Source: Sphingomonas prati
GTDB taxonomy: Bacteria; Pseudomonadota; Alphaproteobacteria; Sphingomonadales; Sphingomonadaceae
Length of the DNA stretch: 64,000 nucleotides
Assembly (NCBI RefSeq): GCF_014643515.1
Contig: NZ_BMJP01000001.1
Location: 1,426,001 to 1,490,000, forward strand
Reading direction: 5' to 3'
Positions within the stretch are counted from its first letter, which is position 1. Each line of letters begins with the position of its first letter. The notes beneath the pieces were generated by a model that saw only the letters and a list, made by a program, of their open reading frames with translations, had not been told where the DNA came from and did not search any database. The translations under genes were made by a program, and so were the position numbers. Shown one piece after another: positions 44,080-53,833 of this stretch.

Positions 44080-45279
44080 TTATTTCGGCTCGGGTTTCCA
44101 GCCATAAGCCCCGAGCATGACGTCGAACAGACGCGCGTTGGCAAAGAAGCCATGCACCTGTTCCGCGCCGGGTCCTGATGCGGCGGCAATGACTTCTTCG
44201 CCGGTGTGCGTGGCCTGGACACTCATTACCGCGTTGGTAGCAACAGTCACGCCAGGCTTGGCGGCTTCGGCTGCGTATTGGTCCGCCAGCGGTGCGTTGC
44301 GCTGACCACCGCTCATCCGTAGTCCGAAGCTGTGGTCGGCCGTGAACAGGATCAACGTGTCCTTGCCCGCGACTGCGCTGATCCGACGGATCATTTCATC
44401 CATCTCGACTACGTGACGCAGTCCCTTGTCGGGATTGCTGGTGTGCATGTCCCACTCGACCATCAGGAAATAGCCCTTTGGGTTGCGAGAAAGCTGACCG
44501 ATCGCCGCTTCCACAGCCGGAATGGGTGCGAAATCCTCGTCCCGGAGCACGACGGCGCGATCGGCCTCACCAACCAGCGCCGGCTCGGTCCCGAATTTGT
44601 AGCCCGCAGCGGTGAAGGCCTGCTCAGCGGTCCGTGGTCCCTTGGCGAACGACGCGACGGCGTCCGCCTGGCCCTTGCCGACCAGGATGTCGACGCCGTT
44701 ACCGAAGCGGGGTGCGAGCATCTGCCGGAAGATCTCGTCCTTGTCCTTACGCGAAGCGACGTGCGCGTAGCAGGCCGCGGGGGTGGCATCCCATATTTTC
44801 ATGTTAGTGATGACGCCGGTCGAAAGGCCGCGCTGTTCCGCGTATTCCAGCACCGTCTTCAACGGCTTCACCGGTCCGGCGCCGTCCGCCGGCAGAACGG
44901 ACACCATGGAATTATTGGTCTTAGCGCCCGTCATGATCGCGGTCATCCCCGCGCCGGAGTCGGTGACCCAACGGTTGAGCGACGACGTGTCGGAAAGGCC
45001 GACATAGGGCATCGACTGGATGAACAGCGACTGCGGCTTGTTGTGCGCGAGGATACCGGCAGCGTTGACCGTCGAGACGCCACCTGCATCGCCAAGGAAC
45101 AGGATGACGTTGCGCGCCTTTGTTGGAACGGGGGCAGCGGCACCCGCGGTAGCACCGGCAAGCAGGGTGCCGGCGATGCACCCGGTGGTTGCCAGCCGGG
45201 CAAGCGCCCGACGGAAACCACGATGCGGGCCGCGGATCAGGGCGGTCACGCCATTCGCGGGAACGAGACGGTTGTTCAT
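44080..45279 (-). CDS. Alkaline phosphatase (PhoA family)
   Basis: 399 residues, exported (RRALARLATTGCIAGTLLAG; the RR pair hints at Tat but the motif is incomplete). Metal and active-site motifs: ILFLGDAGG (Asp), VTDSGAGMTAIMTGAKT (phospho-serine), VEWDMHTSNPDKG, LFTADHSFG and THTGEEV. It hydrolyses phosphomonoesters in the periplasm to release phosphate. Its ATG overlaps the stop of the sensor kinase gene (ATGA), so it is the last gene of a kinase-phosphatase transcript, an unusual direct coupling. Confidence 0.9.
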   Translation of the reverse strand: MNNRLVPANGVTALIRGPHRGFRRALARLATTGCIAGTLLAGATAGAAAPVPTKARNVILFLGDAGGVSTVNAAGILAHNKPQSLFIQSMPYVGLSDTSSLNRWVTDSGAGMTAIMTGAKTNNSMVSVLPADGAGPVKPLKTVLEYAEQRGLSTGVITNMKIWDATPAACYAHVASRKDKDEIFRQMLAPRFGNGVDILVGKGQADAVASFAKGPRTAEQAFTAAGYKFGTEPALVGEADRAVVLRDEDFAPIPAVEAAIGQLSRNPKGYFLMVEWDMHTSNPDKGLRHVVEMDEMIRRISAVAGKDTLILFTADHSFGLRMSGGQRNAPLADQYAAEAAKPGVTVATNAVMSVQATHTGEEVIAAASGPGAEQVHGFFANARLFDVMLGAYGWKPEPK

Positions 45280-46724
45280 GATGGAACTCCTTGTTGGATG
45301 TGAGATGAATCGAGGTTGCGTGGCAGGATCAGCCGCGCACGCAGACCGGGGTGATTGTCTTCGAGCACAAACGTGCCGCGGTGGAGCGACGCGACAGCGC
45401 TGACCAGGCTCAGGCCCAGACCACTGCCGGGGCTGCTCCTCGCATCGTCCAGCCGCCCGAATTTACGCAGCGCATCGCCGCGGCGATCGGCGGGGATGCC
45501 GTTGGCGCGGTCGGCGACCACCAGATGCACGGCATCGCCTTCGGCCGTCGCCTGCAACAGGATCTCGCCGCCGCCGACGCCGTATTTCAGCGCGTTGTCG
45601 ATTAGGTTTGCCACGGCCCGGGCGACCAGACCGCGGTCACCCAGCATGTCGAGACCGGAGGCGCATTCAATCGCGATCCCTACCGTGCGGGACAGGGCCA
45701 GCGGCTGGTAGATTTCCCCCAGACCGCGCAGCAGCTCGCCGGCATCGAACGCTTCGAACGCACCGCGCCCGATGCCCGCTTCGGCACGACTGATCTCCAG
45801 CGCGCTTTCCAGCATGTGCAGGACGAGTTCGACCTCCTGCTCTATGGCCCGGAACCGGGGGCGCTGGTCCAGTCCCGGCGCGTCGTCCTGCGCATGCGCG
45901 AGCTGGATATGGATGCGGGTCAGCGGCGAACGCAGGTCGTGGGCCAATGCGTCCGTCAGCATGCGGTGTTCGCCCACCAGCACCTCGAGCCGATCAAGCA
46001 TCACATTGAGCGTCGTCCGTAGCCGGTCGACGGGATCGCCGCTTCCGTCGGTCGTCGCCCGACGAGCAAGATCGCCAGCGGCGACCTGATGGCCGACTAC
46101 AGCGATGGCCTGCACCATTCGGTTCATTTCATGAACGATGACGACACTGCCCAACAAGCCGATGGGAATGGCAAGGGCGAAGGCGGCGGCTAGGCCCCGT
46201 AACAGCGCCGTCTGCATGTCCACACGGTTGTCGAGCAGGCCGCCCAGCAATAGGCTATGGCCCGTGGGCAAACGCGTCGTCAGCGTCAAATACTCTTCCG
46301 ATTTCGCCGCCCGGTCGTGACGCAGCATGGTCGGCGTCCAATCTTGCGGCGACCCGACCCCGGCAGGCCAGGCGGCTAGGTTGCCGGCAAGCTTTCGGCC
46401 ATGCCGGTCGACCAGCAAAATGGCGGTTCGGTCGCGGTGCGCGCGCTCCGCCCGACTGGTCACCGCGAGCGTCAGTTTGTCGATGCCGCCGATCCTGTAC
46501 TGTTTCTCCAGATTGCTCTGGCGAAACTCGAGCGGTCGCTGGAAATCCTCCAAGAGGATCTGGTCAGTTTTGATATAGACGTAGAGCAACGCCGGCACGG
46601 TACAGCCCACGGCAAGCGCCAGGTGCAGCAGCAGGAAGCGCGCACTAGTCGACCGCCAGATCGGCCGCCGTCCCTGCCGGTCGCGCAGCCACGTCGCTAA
46701 GGGCCAGGTTCTGCCGATGGGCAT
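45276..46724 (-). CDS. Sensor histidine kinase
   Basis: 482 residues from the ATG at 46724 (in-frame GTG at 46799 possible). First membrane segment FLLLHLALAVGCTVPALLYV, a ~130-residue periplasmic sensor loop, second segment ALAIPIGLLGSVVIV, HAMP region, then DHp with the phospho-histidine in LTDALAHDLRSPLTRI, and HATPase with NLIDNALKYG and SPGSGLGLSLVSAVA. Partner of the response regulator encoded ~210 bp upstream. Translation is coupled to the alkaline phosphatase downstream, suggesting phosphate or phosphoester sensing, by context only. Confidence 0.9.
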   Translation of the reverse strand: MPIGRTWPLATWLRDRQGRRPIWRSTSARFLLLHLALAVGCTVPALLYVYIKTDQILLEDFQRPLEFRQSNLEKQYRIGGIDKLTLAVTSRAERAHRDRTAILLVDRHGRKLAGNLAAWPAGVGSPQDWTPTMLRHDRAAKSEEYLTLTTRLPTGHSLLLGGLLDNRVDMQTALLRGLAAAFALAIPIGLLGSVVIVHEMNRMVQAIAVVGHQVAAGDLARRATTDGSGDPVDRLRTTLNVMLDRLEVLVGEHRMLTDALAHDLRSPLTRIHIQLAHAQDDAPGLDQRPRFRAIEQEVELVLHMLESALEISRAEAGIGRGAFEAFDAGELLRGLGEIYQPLALSRTVGIAIECASGLDMLGDRGLVARAVANLIDNALKYGVGGGEILLQATAEGDAVHLVVADRANGIPADRRGDALRKFGRLDDARSSPGSGLGLSLVSAVASLHRGTFVLEDNHPGLRARLILPRNLDSSHIQQGVPS

Positions 46725-46934
46725 TACATCCGGTCCCGAAGACGCGGCTTGCCGTAGGCGTTGCAGGCGCCGGGCCGCAGCCTGCCGCGCCACGCGCACG
46801 TTGCGGGTCTCATATGCCGCATGCCGTTCGAAGCCGGTACGTCGGCAAGGCGGTATCGGCGCATAACGTAACTACGCATCATCAAAACGCCTCTTCAAAA
46901 TCGATCCAAGCTCGCTGGGCATCCAGACCGTATT

Positions 46935-47639
46935 TTACATCTGGGGATCGACGTTGCCGGGTAGTCCAAGGACATATCCGGACTTGCGTACGGTCTGGAG
47001 CAGCGGTGCGAGGCCCGGGCGGTCGATCTCTTTGCGCAGGCTGCTCACATAGACGTCGATGACGTTCGTTCCGGGATCGAAATCAAGGTTCCAGACCTTT
47101 TCGTAAATCATGGACCGGGTGACGATCCGACCCTGGTTGCGCATCAGGAATTCAAGCAACTGACGGGCACGGGGCTGCAGGAGCAGCACCTGCCCCGCGC
47201 GCTCCGCGCGCGAGGCGAGCAGGTCGAGCGTCAGGTCCTCGCAGGTCAGCCGGGTCACCACGGTGGCGGATCGTCCTTGTCGGCGTTGCAGGACTTCGAG
47301 GCGGGCGATCAGCTCATCTATCTCGAACGGCTTGATGAGATAATCGTCGGAACCGGCGCGCAATCCCCGGACGCGTTCATCCGTCTTGCCGATCGCGGAA
47401 AGAATGATGACCGGGGTATTGACGCCTTCCGCACGTATGGTTTGTAGAAGAAGAAGGCCGTCCATACCGGGAAGCATCCGATCGAGGACGATGCCGTCAA
47501 AGTCCTGCCGCCGCGCCAGTTCGATACCGCCGCTGCCGTCCTGTGCCCACTCCACGTCATAACCGGCCTTTTGCAGGCCCGTCAGGAGATAGGTACCGGT
47601 CGCCACGTCGTCCTCGACGACCAGGATTTTTCTTTGCAC
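46935..47639 (-). CDS. OmpR/PhoB-family response regulator
   Basis: 234 residues. Receiver with EDD acid pocket, phospho-aspartate in VLDRMLPGMDG, the conserved lysine in YLIKPFEIDEL, and a winged-helix output domain (RIVTRSMIYEKVWNLDF, then NVIDVYVSSLRKEI). Transcribed ahead of the sensor kinase. The DNA target is not visible: I searched the TonB receptor promoter region by eye for a Pho-box-like direct repeat and did not find one. Confidence 0.93.
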   Translation of the reverse strand: MQRKILVVEDDVATGTYLLTGLQKAGYDVEWAQDGSGGIELARRQDFDGIVLDRMLPGMDGLLLLQTIRAEGVNTPVIILSAIGKTDERVRGLRAGSDDYLIKPFEIDELIARLEVLQRRQGRSATVVTRLTCEDLTLDLLASRAERAGQVLLLQPRARQLLEFLMRNQGRIVTRSMIYEKVWNLDFDPGTNVIDVYVSSLRKEIDRPGLAPLLQTVRKSGYVLGLPGNVDPQM

Positions 47640-47719
47640 GTCCGATTACCCTGTCTTGCCTGCTCGCCTGCCGGCCATGCCAGCCTGTCCGGCCGATGTC
47701 CGTCTTGGCGATGGGACGA

Positions 47720-47737
47720 CGCGTTCCACAGAACGCG
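47720..47737. terminator. Small hairpin after TonB receptor gene
   Basis: GCGTTC-CACA-GAACGC, located between the end of the TonB receptor gene and the start of the regulator gene (both leftward). No T-run, so a weak terminator or just a chance hairpin. Confidence 0.3.
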
Positions 47738-47755
47738 CCGCCTCCGTCACACAGC

Positions 47756-50749
47756 TTAAAAGTTCAACCGAACGCCGCCGAGATAACGCCTGCCGAAGCT
47801 CTCATGCTCGATCTGGCGCGTGGCATTGCCGCGGAAGCGGATACCCGGCTCGTTGGTCAGATTGTTGGCGTCGAAGTACAGCTGCACGGCCTCGTTGATC
47901 GAATAGCGCAGCGAAACGTCCAGCCGGCTGACATCCGCCCAGTAGGTGTCGCCGATGAAGGCGTCCGTTCCGATCGCGTCTAGATAGCGCGACTGCCACT
48001 GGTAGCTGACCCGTGCCGACACGCCATACTGCTCGTAATATCCCGACACGTTGTAGATCCGTGCGGAGGCACCGGGCAGGTCGGTCTTGCGCTTATCGGG
48101 CGTCGTCGCCTTGGAGTCGTTGATCGTGACGTTTGCATTGAGGCCGAAGCCTTCCATCCACTCCGGCAACCCGACACCGCGGACGACCGCTCCCAGCGGT
48201 TGGACGAGCGCAAACTCAATGCCCTTGATATGGCCGCCCTCGCCGTTCGCGATCGTCGAGTAGCGATAGGTCGAGCGATCGATGCCGTTCGAATTGAGCA
48301 CGTCTAGATCGAAAGACGGCAGTTCGACATCGTACAGAATGTCTTTCAGGTTCTTGTAATAGGCGCCGACCGAAAAAAAACCGCGCGATGGCATGTACCA
48401 TTCGAGATAGGCATCCACGCCCTTGGCGCGTTCCGGTTTGGCCAGCGGATTGCCGCCCGACACGATCTCGTCCGTATCGCTGAACGAGAAGTTAGGGCGC
48501 AGCTGGTCGTAATCCGGCCGTGCCGCACCCGTGTTCCCAGACAGACGCAGCTTGAACTCGCTGTTGAGGTTCCAGTTCAGGTGGACGCTCGGATAAACGA
48601 AGGTGTTGCCGCCGGACACGTTCGTCTGAACGAAGCCCGCGCCCGTCTCGGCCAGCGCGGCGCTGCTGTTGTTCACCCGTTCGACGCGCGCGCCGTACAC
48701 GACATTGCCCCAGTCGAACGACGTCGTTGCCATTGCATAGCCGGCGATCACCTCCTCGCTGACTTCGTAGTTGTTGCGTTCGCTGGTGTTGGCCTGGACA
48801 CGCGCCGCACCCGCGTCCACGTAGCTCTTGAACAGATCCTCGCCGACCTGGCTGGAGAAGTAGCGGAAGCCGTAACCGAGCGGGAACTTGCCCTTGTAGG
48901 GATCGTCGATGCTGATCGTCCGCTGCGTCGGCAGAGCCAGGCCCGCGGCGCGCAGATTGGCGGCCGTCGCTTCGAGGACCGTCCGGGTCGACGTCTTGGC
49001 GCGCTTGTCATACTCGCCACCGAACTGGAACAGCGTGTCCGCCCCGAGCAACGACAGGTCGTGCGCGATGTCGAGCTTGCCCGTATAGGCATCGGTCCGG
49101 TCGAGCTGACGGTTGCGCGTCATCGTCTGGAAGGCGAGTTCGTCGGGGCCAATGAACGGCCGTTCCGCACCCTTGGAAAAGGTGCCGTTGGCGTTGCGGA
49201 CGGTGTCGTAGAACCGCAGTTGCGTCATGTCCGGGTTCGTGAAGTCATAGTCGATCGTCGGCCGGGCGGTGAACGCGGCTGGGCTGCGCCACGACGTACC
49301 GAACGGCGGCTTGCTGCGCGCGTCAGCGCGCGTGAAGTTCGCGCGCCATGCTGCGCGCCAAGTCCCCAGATCATGGTCGCCGCCGAGCGTGTTGGTGAAA
49401 ATGCTCTGCCGTGACGAGTTGCTGTTCAGGGTACTTTCGATCTCGACCCCGTACAACGTGCCCTGCACCGGAGTGTTGCCCGTGCGAATGTCGGCGTAAC
49501 CCGTCCGCGGCTTGGACGCGGGCGTTGCAGTGTCCGTGGTGCGCACCGCATCCTGATCCAGGTCGAAGACATAAGCGTTTCGCAGTTCGTCGTCGCGAAA
49601 CTGGGTCCAGATCGAGCTAGCGAAGATCTGATGCGCGCTGCTCGGCCGCCATTCCAGTCGACCGGTGAGCGACGTGTTGCTCCGGGTCAGCCGATACAGC
49701 TTGTTCTGAGTCCCGGAATTCCAGATCCGCGTCTCGCGGCCCGGCTCCAGATCCTCCGGCGCGATCTCGTAGGCGTTTTCGAAATTGTCGGTGACCATCT
49801 TGCGTTCGTAGCGCGACGCCGAGAAGAGTACGCCGATCGTGTCGTTGGCGAACCGGTCAGAAATGAAGCCGTTCACATTATACTGCGCGCCCTGACCGAG
49901 ATCGTTGTAACCGGCTCCTATGTCGGCAGCGAGCTTGAACCCCTTGTAGTCGAACGGACTGCGCGTGATGATGTTGATGTTACCGGCAACGGTCTCACCA
50001 GGCATATCGGCTGTGACTGCTTTCCGAATGATCGTCTTGCTCGCAATCGCCGACGGGATCGTGTCGAAGCGCGCCTGGCGGCCGTCAGGACTGATGACGT
50101 TCACGCCGTCGAAGGCGAGCGTAGTCCAGTTGGCGGGTGCACCACGAAGGCTGATATAACGTTCCTGCCCTTGATCGCGGCCCACGCTGACACCGGGGAC
50201 GCGGCTCAACGCAGCGGCAATGTTCTGGTCGGGGAAACGGCCGATGCTGTCGGCTGCGATCACGTCGACCAGCGAATTCGACGCCCGCTTGATCTGGATC
50301 GCGGCCTGTTCCGATTCCGCGATGGGGCGGGAGCCGGAGACGATGATCTCGCCGTCATTGGCCTGCTCCGGGTCGAGCGGAACTGCGACTTCGGCGGTTT
50401 GGCGGTCCGTCACATCCACCGTCACGGTGCGGGTCTGCATACCGAAAAAGGAGACGGTCAGACGTTGCTGGCCGACCGGTGCGCGCTGAAGCAGGAACTG
50501 ACCGGCGGAGTTGGTGACGCTTACGCCGTCGCTGCCTTCGACGCGGACTTCCGCGCCCGTCAACGGCGCGCCCGCAGTATTGGTTACCTGGCCCGAAATC
50601 CGGCCTTCGACCGACGGTTGCTCGCCTGCGCCAACCGCAACGGTCGCGTTAGGCTGGGCTTCAGCTTGTGCGGCGGCCGCAGGTATCAGCGCCGCCGTGG
50701 CAACATGCGCAAGCATAAGGCTGCGTCGACTAAGACGTGACGATAACAT
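47756..50749 (-). CDS. TonB-dependent receptor with N-terminal carboxypeptidase-regulatory-like domain
   Basis: 997 residues. Signal peptide, then a ~90-residue CarboxypepD_reg-like domain (GRISGQVTNTAGAPLTGAEV), plug (SIGRFPDQNIAAALSRVPGV, a signature of the Caulobacter/Xanthomonas-type receptors) and a C-terminal barrel ending in aromatic F (YLGGVRLNF). It takes up a substrate across the outer membrane with TonB energy. Downstream neighbours are a two-component system and an alkaline phosphatase, so a phosphorylated organic compound is a reasonable substrate guess. Confidence 0.93.
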   Translation of the reverse strand: MLSSRLSRRSLMLAHVATAALIPAAAAQAEAQPNATVAVGAGEQPSVEGRISGQVTNTAGAPLTGAEVRVEGSDGVSVTNSAGQFLLQRAPVGQQRLTVSFFGMQTRTVTVDVTDRQTAEVAVPLDPEQANDGEIIVSGSRPIAESEQAAIQIKRASNSLVDVIAADSIGRFPDQNIAAALSRVPGVSVGRDQGQERYISLRGAPANWTTLAFDGVNVISPDGRQARFDTIPSAIASKTIIRKAVTADMPGETVAGNINIITRSPFDYKGFKLAADIGAGYNDLGQGAQYNVNGFISDRFANDTIGVLFSASRYERKMVTDNFENAYEIAPEDLEPGRETRIWNSGTQNKLYRLTRSNTSLTGRLEWRPSSAHQIFASSIWTQFRDDELRNAYVFDLDQDAVRTTDTATPASKPRTGYADIRTGNTPVQGTLYGVEIESTLNSNSSRQSIFTNTLGGDHDLGTWRAAWRANFTRADARSKPPFGTSWRSPAAFTARPTIDYDFTNPDMTQLRFYDTVRNANGTFSKGAERPFIGPDELAFQTMTRNRQLDRTDAYTGKLDIAHDLSLLGADTLFQFGGEYDKRAKTSTRTVLEATAANLRAAGLALPTQRTISIDDPYKGKFPLGYGFRYFSSQVGEDLFKSYVDAGAARVQANTSERNNYEVSEEVIAGYAMATTSFDWGNVVYGARVERVNNSSAALAETGAGFVQTNVSGGNTFVYPSVHLNWNLNSEFKLRLSGNTGAARPDYDQLRPNFSFSDTDEIVSGGNPLAKPERAKGVDAYLEWYMPSRGFFSVGAYYKNLKDILYDVELPSFDLDVLNSNGIDRSTYRYSTIANGEGGHIKGIEFALVQPLGAVVRGVGLPEWMEGFGLNANVTINDSKATTPDKRKTDLPGASARIYNVSGYYEQYGVSARVSYQWQSRYLDAIGTDAFIGDTYWADVSRLDVSLRYSINEAVQLYFDANNLTNEPGIRFRGNATRQIEHESFGRRYLGGVRLNF

Positions 50750-51662
50750 TACATGATTTCCCCGGAGGTCCAGCGCTAGTATCGCGTGACGTGGAATGAG
50801 ACTTTGAACAGTCAGTAGGTTTCTACAATTACCAATGGCGCGTGAGGCGAGTCATAATTATATTTGGACTTGTGTATGCTTTGTCGAGATCACTGCCACC
50901 ATTGCCAACATTTATTCCCTGTATCGTTCTCTGTTCGCGGCTGCGATATGAGCCAGCAATTGCGCTTTTGTGACGATGATGAATTATTAGGAAATATTAA
51001 TTGTTTGGTATTGTTGGGGAAAGGGATCGCCGCTCTTCCGTCGTGATTCGAGTGGCGGAGAGTGTGCGAGCGGACTTAAGGCGGTTGCGCAGGTGGCCAA
51101 TGGGGCGGGACGCGGGCAGGCGCGTGATCAGCTGCCGCCCTACGCTTTGCCACGCCATCCAGCGTTCCCCGGCGCGGCGTCGGACGCCTCGCCTAGGTCC
51201 GACGGGCGTCCGGCCCCGACGAAGTTGCGACCCCAAATTACACGCTTTTCCCCCCGCCTCGCCTGCCCGCTTTTCGTGTCGCTTTTCCTGCACTGTTTCG
51301 AGCAGTCCAGATTGGCCCGAAACCCGCGCACCACGGGCGGTTCTTCGAGCTCGTTACAGGTCAGATCGCTCCTGCGGATCCCTGCAGTCGGAAGCCATTT
51401 AAGCTCGGGCCAGGTGACGAGGTGGAATGGCGGCGTTGAGGTCAGTTGTCAGCGCCTATGCCTGCTCCTGCCCACCCCGCGGGGAGTTCGCCGCGAACAC
51501 GATCTCGCCGGCAGAGAGCTGAGATATCCGCTTGCTCTCCCCGGAGAGTCTCGGGGCGGCGCAGCCGCACCGTCTGACATCGAGGTATCGCTGTCGGTCG
51601 TAGGATTTGAGCTGGGGCATCGTCTGATCAGACCCTTAAATTACGCACGGCGAAGCCGTTCC
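50750..51662. other. Long stretch without a supported gene
   Basis: About 910 bp between the TonB receptor start and the end of the initiator-like gene. Open frames exist on both strands, but none has a ribosome site or protein-like composition. 50850-51000 is AT-rich and probably holds the TonB receptor promoter. 51520-51570 has small palindromes (CTCTCCCCGGAGAG). Its place beside an initiator-like protein makes it a candidate for an origin or transfer region; I see no iterons by eye. Confidence 0.35.
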
Positions 51663-52379
51663 TCATCCTTCATTCCTACTTTGGCCTGATTCATCCCGCT
51701 TAGCGGACTCGCGCTCCTGACTAGCGACCGCCTCGCCGAAACGAGCCAAAACGGCGGCGAGCAATGGGTCGCTGATACGCGTCGCCATCTCTTCGCGGAG
51801 GGGAAGCGAAGCGACCATGCGGTCGGTCTCGGCCGCGTCGCCGGCGCGGCGGGCTTCGTCGTCGACCGGCCTCGGTGCCCGGCCGACGATTTTCGCGACC
51901 AGGGCGCGGGCCTTGGCGGGTAGATCGAGGCGATAGGCGTTGCTGGCCTGCTTCACCTGAGGCCCCGCCCCTTCGTTACCGGTTGGTTCGGTGCGCCGGA
52001 TCCAGTCTAGGAAGCCGTGCCGCTTCAGCGCCGCCAGGGCGTCGAACACGGCCGTCCGCCCGCGCCTGATCTTCTGTGCGATCGTGTTGATCGCCGGATC
52101 GAGCCGGCCGGTCCTTGGGCAGCACATGCGGTAGAGCTGCCGCAGCACCTCCAGGCCGATATGGCCAAGCGGCCCGTTGCGCTTGCCCTGTGCACGGTAC
52201 TCGACGTCATATGCCTGAGCCGCACGCATCCGTGCGCCGACTTCCGACTTCGGCACCGGACGATAGAAGCGGTCCTCTCGTTCGCCGACGTTGTAGCTGC
52301 AGCGGTGGATCGGCTGATAGGTGCGGGCGGCCTTTTGCTTGGCGCCGCCGAGGATCTCGCCGAAGGAACGCGCGGTCAT
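51663..52379 (-). CDS. Replication-initiator-like / winged-helix protein
   Basis: 238 residues from the ATG at 52379 (GGGAG upstream). Central segment HIGLEVLRQLYRMCCPRTGR, then TIAQKIRRGRTAVFDALAAL, KRHGFLDWIRR forms a winged-helix of the kind found in plasmid/island replication proteins of sphingomonads and related bacteria. Acidic, charged tail. It follows the integrase gene by 28 bp in the same direction, so both may be expressed together as element maintenance genes. Confidence 0.65.
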   Translation of the reverse strand: MTARSFGEILGGAKQKAARTYQPIHRCSYNVGEREDRFYRPVPKSEVGARMRAAQAYDVEYRAQGKRNGPLGHIGLEVLRQLYRMCCPRTGRLDPAINTIAQKIRRGRTAVFDALAALKRHGFLDWIRRTEPTGNEGAGPQVKQASNAYRLDLPAKARALVAKIVGRAPRPVDDEARRAGDAAETDRMVASLPLREEMATRISDPLLAAVLARFGEAVASQERESAKRDESGQSRNEG

Positions 52380-52407
52380 GCCACGGCTCCCAGACAAGCA
52401 ACATCGC

Positions 52408-53655
52408 CTAGTGGCGACGCCCTTCCACAAGGGACGCCACCGGCCGCAAGCCCTCGAGCAGCATGTCTGCCCAAGCTTGCGCCAGCGCACGGCGGCGCGG
52501 CATATACGCGGCGCGGTTGTATTTGCTCTCCACACCAGTCGGCAGATGCGCGAGCATTAGGTCGATGATTGCCCGGTCGGCTGGTCGATCCATCTCGTCT
52601 GCCCGCTCGTTCATCAGCGTCGAGAACGTCGATCGCCAACCATGAGGGACGTGGCGCCCCTGATAGCCCGGCAGTCGATTGTAGAAGTAGCCGACTGCAT
52701 TCTCGCTCATCGGCTTCTTGATATTGTGGTTGCTTGAAAAAACGATCCCGCTTTTGCCACTGAACGTCTTTGCAACCTCGAGCAGCTCCACTGTCTGTCG
52801 GGCAAGCGGGACTAGGAAATCGTACCGCTCGTCCTGCTTTCGGTGCTGGCGCAGTTTCATCCGCTCGGCCGGGACCTGCCAGAGCGGCGCAGGGCCATCC
52901 AGATCGTGCAACTCCGACCAGGGCAATAAACGAACGACCCCGGGACGGACCGCAGTAAGCGCGATGAACCGCGAGGCCAGCTTGGTGAGCGGATGGGCTG
53001 TCGAATTCTCGGCCGCGATCAAGAAATCCCTCGCTTCCTGCAGGTTCAGCAGCGCTGGATATCGTTTCGTGATCAACGGCGCCAATGCGCCAACGATCAC
53101 GGCCGCTGGGTCGCTGGTCGCCTTGCTGTCGGCGATTGCATAGCCGAACACGGCCGAAATCCGCTGACGAACTCGTCGCGCGGTCTCGATCGCGGGCCGG
53201 GCCTCGATCGTCCGAACGACCGTCAGCACTTGGTCCGAACGAACCGTCGCAATATCCTGCTGCCCGATCACCGGGAAGACGTAGTCCGTCAGACTGCGAA
53301 TGACGTCGTCCGCGTAGTGCGGCGTCCAGATCGCCGACTGGAGCGCATGCCACTCCCGGGCGATCGTCTCGAACTTCCGCGAGTGTTCGACGTCCTGCGG
53401 TGTCGACTTGGCTCCTGGATCCTGTCCGTCGTGAAGGAGACGACGTGCGTCGTCGCGCATCCGGCGCGCGTCCTTCAGGCTGACTTTCGGATACGGCCCG
53501 AACGTCAGCAGCTTTTCCTTCTGCTCGAACCGATATTTCAGCCGCCACGAACGAAAGCCGGTAGTCGTGACGAACAGGTAAAGCCCCTCGCCGTCCGCCA
53601 GCTTGTATGGGGCCGCGCGTTTCTCCGCCGCCTTGCACTGAATATCCGTCAGCAT
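52408..53655 (-). CDS. Tyrosine-type integrase (P4/prophage family)
   Basis: 415 residues. N-terminal DUF4102-type arm-binding domain (YKLADGEGLYLFVTTTGFRS, KLLTFGPYPKVSLKDAR), SAM-like core domain and catalytic domain: Arg in IALTAVRPGVVRL, HxxR in VPHGWRSTFST, His and Tyr in LAHLPTGVESKYNRAAY. It integrates the element into the adjacent tRNA-Tyr gene. The sequence appears intact, so excision is possible in principle together with the AlpA-like factor at the other end. Confidence 0.95.
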   Translation of the reverse strand: MLTDIQCKAAEKRAAPYKLADGEGLYLFVTTTGFRSWRLKYRFEQKEKLLTFGPYPKVSLKDARRMRDDARRLLHDGQDPGAKSTPQDVEHSRKFETIAREWHALQSAIWTPHYADDVIRSLTDYVFPVIGQQDIATVRSDQVLTVVRTIEARPAIETARRVRQRISAVFGYAIADSKATSDPAAVIVGALAPLITKRYPALLNLQEARDFLIAAENSTAHPLTKLASRFIALTAVRPGVVRLLPWSELHDLDGPAPLWQVPAERMKLRQHRKQDERYDFLVPLARQTVELLEVAKTFSGKSGIVFSSNHNIKKPMSENAVGYFYNRLPGYQGRHVPHGWRSTFSTLMNERADEMDRPADRAIIDLMLAHLPTGVESKYNRAAYMPRRRALAQAWADMLLEGLRPVASLVEGRRH

Positions 53656-53656
53656 C

Positions 53657-53700
53657 GGGTACCCCCAAGGCCGGAAGGCGATACCCCGAGAGTACCCCCC
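53657..53700. promoter_or_regulatory. TACCCC repeats next to integrase, candidate arm sites
   Basis: GGTACCCCCAAG at 53658, GATACCCCGAG at 53680 and AGTACCCCCC at 53690, between the integrase start and the attachment repeat. They mirror the pair at 13583-13604. Confidence 0.5.
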
Positions 53701-53833
53701 GGTTGGTGATGCTGTTGCGGATAGCTACGGTACATTGTGGGACGTCGTATCGCGCCGAAAACCCTACAGTGCAAAGGTTTTTGCGGGCTCTCGGGACGTC
53801 GCGGTATCTTGCGGAACCTCCCCAAATTAGGGA

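Noticed and set aside
50750-51000. Pho box upstream of the TonB receptor
   Set aside because: No pair of CTGTCAT-like 7-mers with the right spacing could be found by eye; only a lone GTCAT near 50850.
50997-51689. Several overlapping open frames on both strands
   Set aside because: No ribosome sites, strongly biased Arg/Pro/Ser composition, no motifs.
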